A DNA stretch of 64,000 nucleotides. Source: Phyto melanocephala (taxonomy: Eukaryota > Arthropoda > Insecta > Diptera > Rhinophoridae). Position 1 is the stretch's first letter, and each line of letters opens with the position of its first letter. The stretch is taken from NCBI GenBank assembly GCA_941918925.1, contig OW799233.1, positions 146,136,223 to 146,200,222 on the forward strand, read 5' to 3'. A model generated the notes under the pieces. It did no database searches. It worked only from the letters and a program-made list of their open reading frames with translations, and was not told where the DNA came from. This document shows positions 11,521 through 24,118 of the stretch, piece by piece. The position numbers and the translations under genes are program-made.

Positions 11521-13047
11521 ACCTTTGAGGATATGCGTCACTTTAGTGTATTTAATGAGAGGAACAATATGCGATTCAATCTAACATCTGCTGGGCTTTG
11601 AGTGCCAAACCCTTTTCTTTCTAAGTATATAAATTACTATTTCCTCTCTTCCCCTTTAAAAAACTTTTTTAAATAAAAATGCATGCCAACATTAGAAAAA
11701 TATGATAGCATAAATGTATTAAGATCTGAAAACTTATTGGTTTTACAGTTATTAACGCCTTGTATTTCTTACCGAGTGATGGCTTATGAATGACTCACAG
11801 ATCTGAACAAATTTTCACGAATTATTTAATAATATTTGTGCCTGTTCTAAGTTCCTAGTGGAATAATTTGACTTGTTTAGAATTGTAAAGGCACTTCTGT
11901 TAAGTATTAACAAAAATACTACAATGTAAATCCTTAATAGAGAACAGACACGTTTGTGGTAATTCTAAAAGAACTTTTTATACCGACTTAGCTGTTGCTT
12001 CTGTGTATACGTGAATTTATTCGAAAAGTTTTTAATATTGTTTTCGGATTTAAAAACTTACACACTGAATGCATTCGTGTGTGTTTGTATATTATTTGAA
12101 TTATATGTATATGAGTAAATATGTACGTGCTTACATAAACATATATGTGTACATGAATATAAAAACAAATGTATTTGTCCATCTCTTTATGTGAATGTAT
12201 TTTAATTATGCATTTCCGATTTATATTTTAGATAAATTAAACAATGAAAAACATTTTCTTTTTGACTAGTTTATTTGTTTTAATTAAGTGTAAGTACAAT
12301 ACGAGTATAAAAATGATTTATTTTGTGTTTATTTGCAGTCGTCCCATCTTTTACTAAATTAATTAATCAAAATTATGTGAATTTAAATTAAAACTAGGAC
12401 AAAAGACCGTAGCTCTCAATATATACATTATTATATAAACTTATATACACACATATACACACAGGGAGTGATTTCAGCACTGTTTACAAAATTACAAATA
12501 GTTGTTTGTCTGTTTGCTGATTTTTTTCATGTACATTTAAGTCAATTACTTACTCACGAAGAGTGTCATGTATAATTTTGTACTTATATCCAAGAATGTT
12601 TAAAAATGAAAAATTCTAAAGCCTATTTCCCTCTATTACTATGTACTTAAATATATAAATATACTTAATATTTCAACATATAAAAGCAAGTGATATTAAG
12701 AATAGTGCAATTACATACAAATATTAAAGAAACCGTTCATTTTTAAATAAAGATTACATGAACTCACTAATTGATATAAAGAATTGTATAGACAATTTTG
12801 TAGAGAATTTATCTAATTATTATTATCGTATATACTGTTCATAAAAGCTTCTAATATTTAACTGTTAATGTACAAAAAAAAATAGAACCAGCTGTGATAT
12901 TTAGATACAATTTATAAAACGACACTTGGTGTCTTTTTTATGTGTTTTATACACAGATTTAATTCAATTTAACGCTACGAGAACAAAATTAACTAACAAG
13001 AGTACAATACAGTGTGTTCTTCACTAAATTTGGACATAAAAACAACG
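11521..13047. other. AT-rich non-coding stretch
   Basis: Simple-sequence words of the TATATACACACATATACACAC type occur near 12420-12465. No transposon end or coding sequence is recognised. The 64-codon minus ORF at 11988-12182 is made of TA/CA-rich repeats. Confidence 0.5.
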
Positions 13048-13050
13048 TTA

Positions 13051-13500
13051 TACTACATTTACACCTGAGCGAAATCTAGTAGATTTGATTTAAAATCTTT
13101 ATTAAAATCTAAGCCGTTTACACCACTATTTTTTGACGTTTTGCAAAATTTCGTTTTCAAAACAATATATTTATTTACAAGGTGGTCTGAGTGGCTCTTT
13201 ATGTTCTACTTCTCCAAAATTCAAACTCCATATGAAAAAAATGTAAGCAATAAAGTACTTGTGCGATTGCAACCACCTTATATATTATGATTGAATTTTT
13301 TTGTGTGCAGCGTAGTATATTTTGTTACATTTTAATAAAAACCACAGTTGCATCACGAAGCAGTACTAGATTTTAAGTAGATTTTGCCAAAATCTAGTTG
13401 TGAAGTAGATTTCGTTTTGTATGGGAAATCTGGTAGAAATTAACAAGATTTCGTTCAAAATCCCGTAAGTACTAGATTTGGTGTAAGTGTAAATGTAGTA
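13051..13500. mobile_element. MITE, 450 bp, TACTACATTTACAC ends, TTA duplication
   Basis: Both ends begin TACTACATTTACAC when read inward, and further AAATCTAGTA words occur subterminally. TTA at 13048-13050 and 13501-13503 is the target duplication. Internal AAATCTAGT/ACTAGATTT words repeat several times within 70 bp of each end. It has no coding capacity. The 3 bp TTA duplication fits PIF/Harbinger, which is inference. Confidence 0.85.
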
Positions 13501-13503
13501 TTA

Positions 13504-14671
13504 GGAAAGGCAGATTTTTTTGAAAATAAAGTTATTCAATTGATTTTTATGTGTTCATTGCCTTATTCGCAAGGTGTCCTAAGAGTCGTATTGTCATAAT
13601 TTTTACAAATTTTAAAAAAGTCTTATAATTTTACAAGAATCAATACAATACCATTGAATAATATTAGAAATTTAAAAAAAAAATATGACTTTATGATAAT
13701 ACGATGCCATATGTATTTATTCTTATGTGAACTTTTATGCTGTAGTTATTCCTTCCATATCTTGTTTTACACAGTATAGGCGCTGAAAAAATTAAAAAAA
13801 ACGTTCAGATTTTGCATGGGTTTTTCTTTATTAAAAATAAACTAACAGTAAATACATAAACTCATACAAGTGCAAACCTTATTTTATTCAAGTCAAATGA
13901 TTAAGTTTGTTTTCATACATACATTTATATCTACATGTATACACAAACATACATACACTTATTTAATAAATACATATGTATGAGTATACAATATTTGTAT
14001 ATAACTATACGTAAAGAATTCATTTCTATTGTAAAACAACTTTTCTAATTGAATGTGATGATGACACAATTGAAAGAATTCAATGGAACTCTTGTATTTG
14101 TGATTGTATTAAGTACAAACAGACAGGCATACAGCATAAATCAGATATAATTTTGATACAAGTAGACTTACTGGGTAAGTATTTATTTATTCATGCATAC
14201 AAGTGTAGAGATGAAATTATTTTTTAAATTAAAGAATATATATATGCCTTTTCTTCGTACACAATTTAATATTTCACACATATTCTCATGAGAAAGTAGA
14301 AGAAAAAAAACTATTACGGGTATAATTATATTTAACTTAATAGAACTTTTGTCATTTGATCATTTTGGATATAATTGAATAAAATTAAACACAATTATTT
14401 AATGACATCTTATAATACCTTTTAGGAATGGTTCACTTACATATTTACAAATTAATGTGCAATATATTGCAATATCCATATACAGTAGCAGTAAAAGGAA
14501 TGATACCACTACATACAAACTCAATCAAATGATTAATTTTTAATATTTTTTTTTTTGTTTTTTTTACAGACAGCGGCATTTTTGCTATCATCAAAAAGAT
14601 TAGTTAATGTTTAAAGCAAAATATCAAAAACAATCCTTTTATCCGAAAAGGATAAACAATTTATACATATT
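13504..14671. other. AT-rich non-coding stretch
   Basis: Contains short CATACATA and ATGTATGAGTA repeats near 13915-14000 and long A/T runs. Nothing else is recognised. Confidence 0.5.
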
Positions 14672-15215
14672 TTTTTATACACTTCACACAGTGAAAAAGG
14701 GTATTATAGGTTTGTCATTCCGTGTGAAATTTCTTCAATTTTTATTTCCGACCCCATAAAGTATATATTTTCTAAAAGCTTATGAATAGGGGAGTCGATT
14801 AAGCTCTGTATGTCTGTCCGTCTGTCTGTGTGTATGTTGAAATCAACTTTTTGAGCCCCCCGACATCACTTGGACCCGGGTGAGGTATTGAAATATCAGA
14901 AATATTCGGGAATAGATCAGTAGTTAAAATTTGAAACATCGGTATATAAACAACTGAGATATGAGCAAAAAACCACAACCACCTGTTGTTTTTTTTTACA
15001 ACAACAACATACATACATACAAACGTGGTATACTAGTTAGAGTAAACGTGGCATCGAATCCCAGCTGAGCCAAAACAAAATTAATTTTTATTATTTTTTT
15101 TAATATTTTTTTAATATTTTTTCATATTTTTTTTTTTATTATTTTTTATTTTATATTTACAATTTATATTATTATTATTTTTTTATTTTTTATTAATATT
15201 TCATGTATCATTTTT
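14672..15215 (+). mobile_element. Helentron/DINE-like element, subfamily 2, 3' end missing
   Basis: Starts TTTTTATACACTTCACACAG, followed by the shared CCGACCCCATAAAGTATATA core and TGTCCGTCTGTCTGTG tract. It then follows the 18593-19356 copy closely (GGGGAGTCGATTAAGCTCTG, ACAACTGAGATATGAGCAAA, CATCGAATCCCAGCTGAGC). It dissolves into a T-rich block and lacks the 3' hairpin. The 71-codon minus ORF here is a reading of the repeat. Confidence 0.82.
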
Positions 15216-15367
15216 GAACAGTTTTTAAAATCAAAAAATATAATTACATTTAAAATAAGAAATTTATTACTTAACACTTTGCCAACTTTTCGTTTGTGCT
15301 ACAATTTATGTTATAAACAATTATTATTATAATATTTATAATTTAGATAATTTTAATTCAATATCAT

Positions 15368-16209
15368 TTTTTTATACCCGCCATCAAAAAAATGGTGGGG
15401 GTATATTCATATTGTCATTCCGTTTGTAACACATCGAAATATCCATTTTAGACCCCATAAAGTATATACATATATTCTGAATCGGGGTTTGATTTGATGA
15501 CAATCTAGCTATGTCCGTCCGTCTGTCCGTCTGTTGAAAGCACGATAGAGGTCGCACCGAAAAAGCTAGAGGGCTCAAATTTAGCCAGAATCTTTCTTAT
15601 AGACAAGGTTTGTTTGGAACAAAAAATTGGCTAAATCGGAATATAAGAAAGAAAGTTATAGGTCGTAATGCAAGAATAGGTCGAAAGAACCGTGTCCTTC
15701 CAACATCGAATAAAATGGAGTTGTGTCCACCAGCATCAACGTAGAGACATGAAACTACAGATATAAACTACCTTAGCAAAAACAATATTTTTACCTAAAA
15801 ATTGTTTAAATGCATGCATTAGGAAGGGAGTTAGAGATCAAAATGTATGAAAATTTATACCGCGCATTGTATTTTTCAGTATGTTCAAAATTTTAAACCT
15901 AATAAGAGTGACAAAATTTGATCTACGATTCTGAAATTTTGCAGGAATTGCTTTTTGGTCAAAGGCTTTGTTCTGACGAAAATAAATGTGACACGCCCAA
16001 TTTTACGCCCTCCTCCCATACAACGTTTTCTCTCAAATTCTTATAATTTCTCTATAAGTCGAGATTTTGGAATAATAAAGGACTATATTGAAATATCTAA
16101 GTTATATTTATTAGCAGAAATTTTACTGACACGCTTACTTTAACGCCCACTTTCACTGAAATACTAAATTTACGAAAACATTTTAGCAGCATATCGAAAG
16201 AGGGTTATA
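15368..16209 (+). mobile_element. Helentron/DINE-like element, short-array copy, 3' end missing
   Basis: Starts TTTTATACCCGCCATC and contains the core and GTCCGTCCGTCTGTCC tract (15510-15535). It has only the outer array units, with no full 288 bp unit between them. It runs to CATATCGAAAGAGGGTTATA at 16209, where the mariner-derived MITE sits. The hairpin that should follow is missing after 16807. Confidence 0.82.
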
Positions 16210-16807
16210 AAGGGTGGTTAAATTTTAAGGGCCGATGTTGATTTTGAATAAAACACAAATTATTTAGGAAATTGTTATCATTGCTTTTTGTAATGATAAT
16301 ATTTGTATGGTTCAATTATGTATGGAACAAAATATCGGCCAAATGGCCGCCGCGACCTCGGCCGCATACCAACATCCAATAGTCCAATTTTTTAATGGCA
16401 ATGTTGATGTTCAATTGTTGGGCACGATGATGAGTCGAGGTTTACATTGCGAAAAACAGCAATGTTTTTCATTTAACGAACTAAGAAGGCATTCACAGAA
16501 GTTTGTGCATTTTATACAGACCTGTTGTACTGAAATTTAAATAGTTTATACCATTCTCCCGATTATGAACGAATTTAAACGATTGTGTTGACCAAAAGAA
16601 TCACGCAGTTCACGAAATGCATTTTGATATGAACGCCCGTTTTCATAATAAGCCTGAATTACTTAAACGCGTTGTTTGATGTATCATAACATGGATCAAA
16701 TTGAGTTAGATTGAAAACGAGAAATGTCAAATGAAATGCAGAAAAAAAAACTTGACGTTTAGGTGTGGTTCACATTCAACATCGGACCTTAAAATTTAAC
16801 CATTCTT
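16210..16807 (-). mobile_element. Deleted Tc1/mariner-like element (MITE), copy 2
   Basis: Same family and same orientation relative to the host repeat as the copy at 8133. Ends are AAGGGTGGTTAAATTTTAAG and CTTAAAATTTAACCATTCTT. TA lies at 16208-16209 and 16808-16809. More diverged than the other copies, consistent with the older host element. Confidence 0.83.
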
Positions 16808-16809
16808 TA

Positions 16810-18288
16810 TTTGACAAAATATTGTTGATCTTACAATTCCCCAAAAAAACAGAAAATTTTTGAATAGTTAAAATTTAATATGGCAAATTGCAAAATTAAC
16901 GACGCAATTTATGTAAGTGTTAAAAAAAATTTTTTCTATAGGGTTAAAATGAAATGTAAAAAATTAAAATGATTTTATACTTTTTATATTCCATTATATA
17001 AAAGTAAAAGTCTTTAATTGTGTATGTTCATCATTATATTATTCTACCTTTTATTTTTAATGTACCAAAAGTCACACCTATTAACTTGTAGGTAAAAAAA
17101 AAATTAATGACCTTAAAATATTCTGTTAAAATTCTTGTTGTCACGATATTTGATATAATTTATTTTAGAAAAAAAAATAATTATATAACATTGTATTATA
17201 AATTGCTTTAATATTTGTATACAGTGACTTGTCCATTTTATAATGATTATAATATAATATCTCACGTTCATTGTCCTTTTTCAGAAGTAAAAACAATCTT
17301 TAAAAAAAAAAAAAAAACAAAGTACGACCGACACCTTTAAACCGCAATAAATAAAAACTCCGGACAAAACAACATCAATTTGTTTTATTTATTTGAGACT
17401 AAAAAATTTGACTCAAATTGTCGTTTGTGTTGAAATTAAATAAAAAGAAGATGAAAGCACGAAATTCTTCAATTACCTATTCACCTTGCTTATGGATAAA
17501 AATGCAAAATTCTAAATTTTTTTTAGTCTTAGAAGGTGAGTAGAAAGAAATCAGAAAGATAGAAAGAAAACCTTAATGTGTTTTCCGAAAATATCTTTCA
17601 ACAACATGGCAAAAACATAACGAAAAAAAAATATGTTTTGGTATTTCAAGATACTGACATTAGTATGTAAAAAATTTTTGAATAAAAAATAAATCCAAGT
17701 TACGTGCGTATGTATGTATTTCTCAGCAGTTATAAGAAAAAGGACATGCCAAAGAAAGTGGTTCTAAGTTGAAGGTCTACTACAACACATTATGTTTACT
17801 TTTTAATTTATTTAATTTTTTTTCTCCCTCAACACAACCACAACGTGCTTTATGATGAAGGTCGTTAAGAAAGATTCAAAATAATATAAGTACGAGCACA
17901 ATATATTTTTTTAATTTTTACTGTTGTCTTTTTCCTATTTTATTTTTGCTCTGAAAACAAAAAACAAAAATAATACACTAAATTCACAAATATACCACAT
18001 ACATAAGTGTTTCCTGTTCATTCCGAGAAATATTTTAGTTATTTTACTTTATGTTTTATCTTATATTTATGTGAATACACTTACCCTTTATATAAAATTT
18101 TATACTTTTCAATTCAATTGGAAATGTTTAAAGTTTTACAAACTTGTAAACATTGCCCACATAAAATGGAACGGTATTATGATTTTGTGCTAACGTTTGC
18201 AACCTACAGTCGAGTATGCATGTCAAGCAGGAATACTTTTTGAAACGATTTAACGAAATCTATTCTCCATTCGTGCACGAGGGTTACC
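16810..18288. other. AT-rich non-coding stretch
   Basis: No transposon terminus or protein family is recognised. ORFs at 17924-18193 and 18007-18243 overlap in different frames and have low-complexity composition. Confidence 0.45.
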
Positions 18289-18289
18289 T

Positions 18290-19560
18290 TCTTTATATTT
18301 TGCTATTGTAGACAATATATCATCGAAAAAAAAATTTACCGAAAATTTCTTTATTGCTTTTCAAAATATTCGACATATCAATACACTTTTGCGTTTGTTT
18401 GAACCAATTTTCGAAACACTTTTTTGATTCTGATTTAGGTAGCCTCAAAAGATGAGTTATTCATTTCATTCATGTTCGAGTACCATACAGCCAACTGCTT
18501 TTTACATTCGGTCTCATACGCATAAACCAATGATACGTCACCTGTTTTAATGTTATGAACATGTTTTGAAGCACGGCAATTATTTTTATACCCTTCACAC
18601 AGTGAAAAAGGGTATATATAGGTTTGACATTCCGTGTGAAATTTCTACAATTTTCATTTCCGACCCCATAAATTATATATTTTCTAAAAGCTTATGAATA
18701 GGGGAGTCGATTAAGCTCTGTCAGTCTGTCCGCCTGACCGTCTGTCCGTGTGTATGTTGAAATCAACTTTTTGAAGCCCCCGACATCGCTTGGACCCGGA
18801 TGAGGTACTAAAATATCAGAAATATTCGGGAGTAGATCGGTATTGAAAATCAGAAACATTGGTACATAAACAACTGAGATATGAGCAAAAACCCACGACC
18901 ACCTCGATTTTTTTTCACAAAAACAACATTACAACAACAACATACATACTTACAAACGTGTATACTGGTTAGAGAAAACGTGGCATCGAATCCCAGCTGA
19001 GCAACAAAATTTTTTTTTATTATTTTTTATATATCTTTTATTATTTTTTATATTTTTTTTAATGTTTTTTTTTAATTTTTTTTTGTTTTATATTTATTAT
19101 ATATATTTTAATTATTTTTAAAAAAAAATTTTTTTTTTAAATTTCTTTTAAAATTTTTTTTTTAAATTTTTTTTTATTTTTTTTTTTTTTTTAACACACA
19201 TACGTAAAGTTATAATTTTAAAATGGGTTATTTTTATATATGTATGTACGTATTTCATATGAGATGAATGGTGATACAAACTACTGCTATTGCATGACTA
19301 CACGTTGTGAAGGGTATATAAGATTCGGCACGGCCGAATATAGCACTCTTACTTGTTTTTTTTAATCTTTTTTACTCCCTATTGACACGAGTTTATTTAA
19401 ATGTTTATTATATGTATGTTGCACCCACTAGTGTTTATGGTCTCTTCAATCACACGATGGTTTACATGATGATGTTTCAGTATCATTTTAGGCACATCAT
19501 CAATGTTTGACGGAACAACAATCGATTTCGACTACCTTCGCAAAACTCTTCGTTCAGTGA
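18290..19560 (-). pseudogene. mariner transposase relic, interrupted by a Helentron-like insertion
   Basis: On the minus strand the N-terminal helix-turn-helix part is readable at 19560-19430 (SLNEEFCEG, then after a frameshift SKSIVVPSNIDDVPKMI and HRVIEETINTSG). Beyond the 764 bp insertion the catalytic start is readable at 18575-18480 (CRASKHVHNIKTGD, SLVYAYETECKKQLAVW), with the first Asp of the mariner TGDE motif present in TGDV. Then most of the DD34D region is missing and the extreme C-terminus follows at 18410-18340 (KKCFENWFKQTQKCID). This is the canonical mariner order with an internal deletion, frameshifts and stops, so it is dead. Placement in mariner proper rather than Tc1 rests on these motifs. 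Confidence 0.75.
18593..19356 (+). mobile_element. Helentron/DINE-like element, subfamily 2, complete
   Basis: Runs from TTTTTATACCCTTCACACAG through the CCGACCCCATAAATTATATA core and TGTCCGCCTGACCGTCTGTC tract to the hairpin GATTCGGCACGGCCGAAT and CTCTTACTTGTT. The middle is a near-pure T/A block of about 190 bp (19005-19195). It shares the 3' end with the main family but not its body, so it is a distinct non-autonomous subfamily probably mobilised by the same helper. It interrupts the mariner relic. Confidence 0.85.
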
Positions 19561-20129
19561 ACTGCAAACAATTAACAATTAACAATAAACAATTAAATAA
19601 ACAGTTATCCTTGATGGCACTATATCGCTAGAAATCGAAGGGAAATCCTGGATGCAACTGAATTTACGCCGAAAGTTGTAAAATAAATCGAGCTAAAAAT
19701 TTTCGATTTACCTCCTGTTCTTTTAAAAAATATGATGAATTTCATATTTAATTTCAGAACATTTAAAACATTTAAAAATTTGGTATGGTTTTTGTTTTAA
19801 TTATGAACGAAAAATGTTGTTAGTTTTATAAGAATAAGAGGTAAATTTTAGTTTTTTAGCTGACATGAATTTTTCAAGTTACTGCAAACGGCACAAATAG
19901 CGTTTTTACGCCAAAATGCTTTTAGTAAATATTAGTATCGCAGGGGTTGTTCAATCTCGAAATATACTATAGGTTGGTGCATATTTTACTAAGCTTCTCC
20001 AAAATAGCTGGATTGATTTTGATATTTTGTGAGTGGAACTATAAATTGGTAAGTTATTGGTTTGAATTCAAAATTCAAACATATAGATGATCCTGTAATT
20101 AGGTTATGTGTAATTAGGAATCATACTTG
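19561..20129. other. AT-rich non-coding stretch
   Basis: ATTAACAATTAACAATAAAC repeats near 19572-19600; nothing else recognised. Confidence 0.45.
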
Positions 20130-20985
20130 AACATGTTTCACCATAATACCGGAAGAGGGAGAATGGGATGAGATAATCAGGATGGGAAACACCAATGGAA
20201 TCGATCTTTATACAGACGGTTCAAAGATTGGTGACCAAACTCGAATGGGCTTATACGACATAAGCCGAAATAGAAGCAAATACTTCTGTCTACCAGATCA
20301 CAACACTATTTTTCAGGCTGAGATCATGGCGATTACGGAAGGAATTAAATGGATAAAGGAAACGAATAGCGAAACCCCGATTCGTATCTTTACGGATAGC
20401 CAAACCCCTTAAACGATTTAAGTATGAACTTAAACGTTGGGCGATGGAGGAACATGTTAGAAAATGGCAAAGCACTGATGTCGGTAAGGTGACAAGAACA
20501 CTATGGGGTGACCCAAATCTTGTTAAATCAAAGGAGATTCTGAGACTAAGTAGACCTACACTTAGGAAACTAACCAGTGGCATTACAGGTCATACGGAGT
20601 TGAGAACTCATCTTGCTCGCATGAGATTATCTGAGGAGACAACATGTAGAGCATGCGAGGAAGAGGATGAGACTTTGTTACACTACCTCTGTCATTGTCC
20701 TGCGTTTGGGCATATTAGGCGAGAAAACTTTACAGTGGATACTATGCCAAACTTAGAATACCTGGGGAACTCGAACTGGAGATCCATAAGGCGTTACATT
20801 GAGGGGACTGGGTTCTTGGACTAGTCCGTCATTTATTGGAAATTATGTTTATGGTTTTTGTTTGGGAATTCCGTTTTCCATATGGAGCGCACAACATGCC
20901 AACTGGGCATAAGTGCATACCTGGCATGGGCTTGGGCTTTTATACCCCTCCTTTTCAACCTTACCCAACCTAACATGAACATGCT
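20130..20985 (+). pseudogene. 3' end of an RNase H-bearing LINE (I/LOA/R1-like), 5'-truncated
   Basis: The first frame (from about 20150 to 20412) is an RNase H segment with IDLYTDGSKIG (first Asp), FQAEIMAI (Glu) and RIFTDSQ (second Asp), then breaks. The second frame (about 20413-20824) gives the C-terminal polymerase tail EEHVRKWQ, GHTELRTHLARM and a zinc-knuckle-like CRAC...HYLCHC. It ends in a stop at 20822-20824, followed by a 3' UTR running to about 20975. Comparison with the fragment at 26545 shows that part of RNase H is deleted between the two frames. The RNase H domain plus terminal Cys/His knuckle is known from I-group LINEs. It cannot encode an active enzyme. Confidence 0.8.
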
Positions 20986-21689
20986 TAGTGGAGATGTGAC
21001 GGTATTTCTTTACTTTTAAACTAATTTTAGAGCGATCTGCCTCTATGAACATTTTTTGTTTAACCGGTTACGATAAAATTTGCATTTTAAATCTATATAT
21101 ATGTACATATAAAATTGTTAAAACCGAATTAATACGTGAAATTTTTTCGAAAATCCTTTTAAAATTGTTGGCTGTCTGTCTTCCTTAACTCGAATGTCTA
21201 AAAACTAAAAATATTGTATTCACTAAATTTGTTTTTTTTTTTCATCTTTTGACATATCGATTAAATTTTTATTAAAACCACTAACTACAAACAGGTCACC
21301 TTTATAAAAGGATAATTTTTGTTCGGTTCCGTAGTTCAAAAATAATAGAGAGCATGTTTAAAAAATCTACCATTATTCATCCGATTTCTCAAATTTTTTT
21401 CACTTCTATTTCAAATGCACCTTCCATATTAATATATAGTATATTTTTTGCTGTTATTTTAAGTGGGCATGGTATATTTGATACATGCTGGTAAGGATCA
21501 TAGCAAAGAGAGTGTAACAACCCCATACGGGTGTTATACTACTTACGGCAATGACAAATTTATCTTTTTTTCGTGAATGACACAAAACACACTGTTTATT
21601 AAGGACCCCAAAGAGTAATTTTGCAGTTCAATATGACTTCTTTTAATAGTGTTAATCACTACTTCCAGGATTAGGCTAAATTGGTGCTT
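20986..21689. other. Non-coding stretch with faint repeat-like sequence
   Basis: No ends are visible. AAAATAATAGAGAGCATG and CATTTAGCTGTTATTTTAAGTGGGC-like words near 21340-21470 may be remote Helentron-like debris, but I cannot delimit it. Confidence 0.35.
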
Positions 21690-22615
21690 TTTACTCCGCC
21701 AGCACCAATTTTGTGCACAATTTATTTTTTCTTACTGTAAATCCTTTTTATTTTGGCTCAAGTTTATTTATTCTATTATTTTAATTTCCAAAAACATTTT
21801 TTAAAATTAAATTGTAATCATTTTAGAATCCTTAAAAAGTATTCCGATGTTTGCCAAGTAGAACGCATTTTTGAAACCAACTAAGATTTCATCATCAGCA
21901 CTCTTTATCGGTACATTCATATATAATTTAAAATTGTATTTATGTAACAATTCAATGCAATTTATTTTTTATTATATAAATTTGAGAGAAAGCGTTATAT
22001 GGGAGGTGGGCGTAAAAGTGGGCGTGTCACATTTATTTTCCGTTAGTGCAAAGCCTTTGACCAAAAAGCAATGTTTGCAAAATTTCAGAATCATACATCT
22101 AATTTTGTTACTTTTGTAACGTTTTTAATTTTAAATCTATCGAAAAATACTTTGTGCGGTATAAATTTTCGTACATTTAAACTATAACTCCTTTCCTAAT
22201 ACATAGATTAAAGCAAAATTCAAAGAAAAATATTGTTCTTACTCAGTAAATATATATTCGATGTCATGGTTCTACGTTAATGCGTTTGGGCACAATTGGA
22301 TTTTACTTGATGTTGGCAGGACATGATTTTTTTGACCTACTCTTGCATTATGCATCGATATTATTTAAACAAATCTTCTGTATAAGAAATATTCTGGAAA
22401 AATTTTAGCCCCCTAGCTTTTTCGGTTCGAGTTCTATCGTGATTTCAACAGACGGACCAATGGACAGATGGACATTGCTAGATCATCATAAAATGAAACC
22501 CTGATTCAGAAAATATATACTTTATGGGGTTAAAAATTTATGTTTCAATGTGTTACAAACGGAATACTAAAAAATGAATATACCCTACCATTTTTTTTGG
22601 TAGCAGGTATAAAAG
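21690..22615 (-). mobile_element. Helentron/DINE-like element, array lost
   Basis: The minus-strand 5' end TTTATACCTGCTACC is at 22613, with core CCCCATAAAGTATATAT at 22515-22535. The junction GGGAGGTGGGCGTAAAAGTG (22000-22020) remains, and a worn CACCAATTTTGTGCACA near 21703 corresponds to the sequence next to the 3' hairpin. The hairpin itself is not recognisable. The 82-codon ORF at 21871-22119 is a reading of the repeat. Confidence 0.75.
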
Positions 22616-23244
22616 CAAAAAAACCTACTAAATGTGAAAAAAGGAAAAATTTTAAATTATATATTATAAAAAAAAAACAACTATTAAACAAATTTTTTAA
22701 ATTTATAGGTTAGGAAAAAATCAATATAAACCAACTGATAAATTTTGACTTTGTTTCTATTTATATTTCTCTTTATTTGTTTTCCAGCGCCGATATATTA
22801 CCAAGAAGTTGCCACTCAAACTCGCACTCTTTGCAAATATAGAAAGAAGAACAATATGTATTTGCGTGCGTGTTTAGCATAAACAATTTGTTGCAATTTT
22901 TTTTCTATTGATAACACACAACACACTACATGCGAAAATTCAACTAAAATATTGAAAGAAAGAGAGAAATTTAATACCACAGCAAAAACGATTGTTGCCC
23001 GAAAAATTCCCAGTTTGTAAATAATTTTCTTGCGGGGATTTCAAACAATTCATTTTATTCTCTACTGCTCATCGCTCCTTTTATAATGAAAGAATAATGT
23101 AAAAACATTTACACTAAATGTGATTTATATTAATGGTAATCATGGGAAAATCAAAAGCGAGTAACAATTGTTAAAGCTATATTATCGTCTGATATATTAA
23201 GCGTATAACATAGCTACGAGTCTTTTTCTTTTTATCTTGCAACA
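22616..23244. other. AT-rich non-coding stretch
   Basis: No coding or mobile signal is recognised. Confidence 0.45.
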
Positions 23245-23265
23245 TCTATATATATAAAAGTGAAA

Positions 23266-23296
<31 letters not shown>

Positions 23297-24117
23297 CTAT
23301 AGACTCCGAAACTGTAAAACCGATCAGGCTCAAACTTTGGTAAGTTGTTGTACACATACCAGGGAGTGTTTATGGGTGGAAAAAAGTGGGTGGGGCCACG
23401 CCCATAGAAATTAGTTATTAGTTTTAGCTACTTGCACTTGACCGATTTTTCTGAAACTTTGCACACATATCGAGCTGTCATGACTAAATCATTTCGTGAT
23501 AAGAAAAGTGGGCGGGGCCACGCCCCTAAAAAAGTTTTTATTTTGAGGTACTTGCACTGGACCGATTTTTCTGAAACTTTGCACACATACTAAGCTGTCA
23601 TAAACATATAATTTCGTGATTAGAAAAGTGGGCAGTGCCACGCCCGCAAAAAAAGGTTATAATTTTGAGGTACTTGCACCAGACCGATTTTTCTGAAACT
23701 TTGCACACATATTGAGCTGTCATGACTTAATAATTTCGTGCTTATAAAAGTGGGCAGTGCCACGCCCATAAAAAATAGGTATCATTTTGAGGTACTTGCA
23801 CTGGACCGATTATACTGAAACTTTGCACTCACATTGAGCTGTTACGATTTTACAATTTCGTGATTAGAAAAGTGGGCAGGGCCACGCCCATAAAAAGAAT
23901 TATAATTTTGAGGTACTTGCACTGGTCCGATTTTTCTGAAACTTTGCACACATATTGAGCTGTTATGACTTTACAATTTCGTGATTAGAAAAGTGGGCAA
24001 TGCCACGCCCATAAAAAAAATTATAATATTTAGGTTTTTGCATTTGATATTCAATTAAAATTCAGAATGCATTTTGATTCATTAAGGGGCGTAGCAACGC
24101 GCGCCGGGTTTGGCTAG
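23245..24117 (+). mobile_element. Non-autonomous Helitron
   Basis: Begins TCTATATATATAAAAGTG and ends GCGCGCCGGGTTTGGCTAG. It is flanked by A (23244) and T (24118), as expected for Helitron insertion between A and T without target duplication. A GC-rich hairpin region (GGGGCGTAGCAACGCGCGCC) precedes the CTAG terminus. It has a GT microsatellite at 23270-23292 and a tandem array but no Rep/helicase. A shorter inverted relative is at 59996-60495. Confidence 0.9.
23390..24025 (+). repeat. Tandem repeats of about 118 bp inside the Helitron
   Basis: Each unit has GTACTTGCACTGGACCGATT, CTGAAACTTTGCACACATAT, a GAGCTGTCATGAC segment, AATTTCGTGATTAGAAAAGT and GGGCAGTGCCACGCCC. Six successive units are readable with point differences. 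The hairpin-like GTGGGCGGGGCCACGCCC element recurs in each. Confidence 0.88.
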
Positions 24118-24118
24118 T

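Noticed and set aside
16307..16540. 77-codon plus-strand ORF inside the MITE
   Set aside because: It runs antisense to the transposase remnant of the mariner-derived MITE and has no family motif.
23390..24025. Possible CRISPR-like repeat array
   Set aside because: Units of about 118 bp without unique spacers, inside a Helitron, in a eukaryotic genome.
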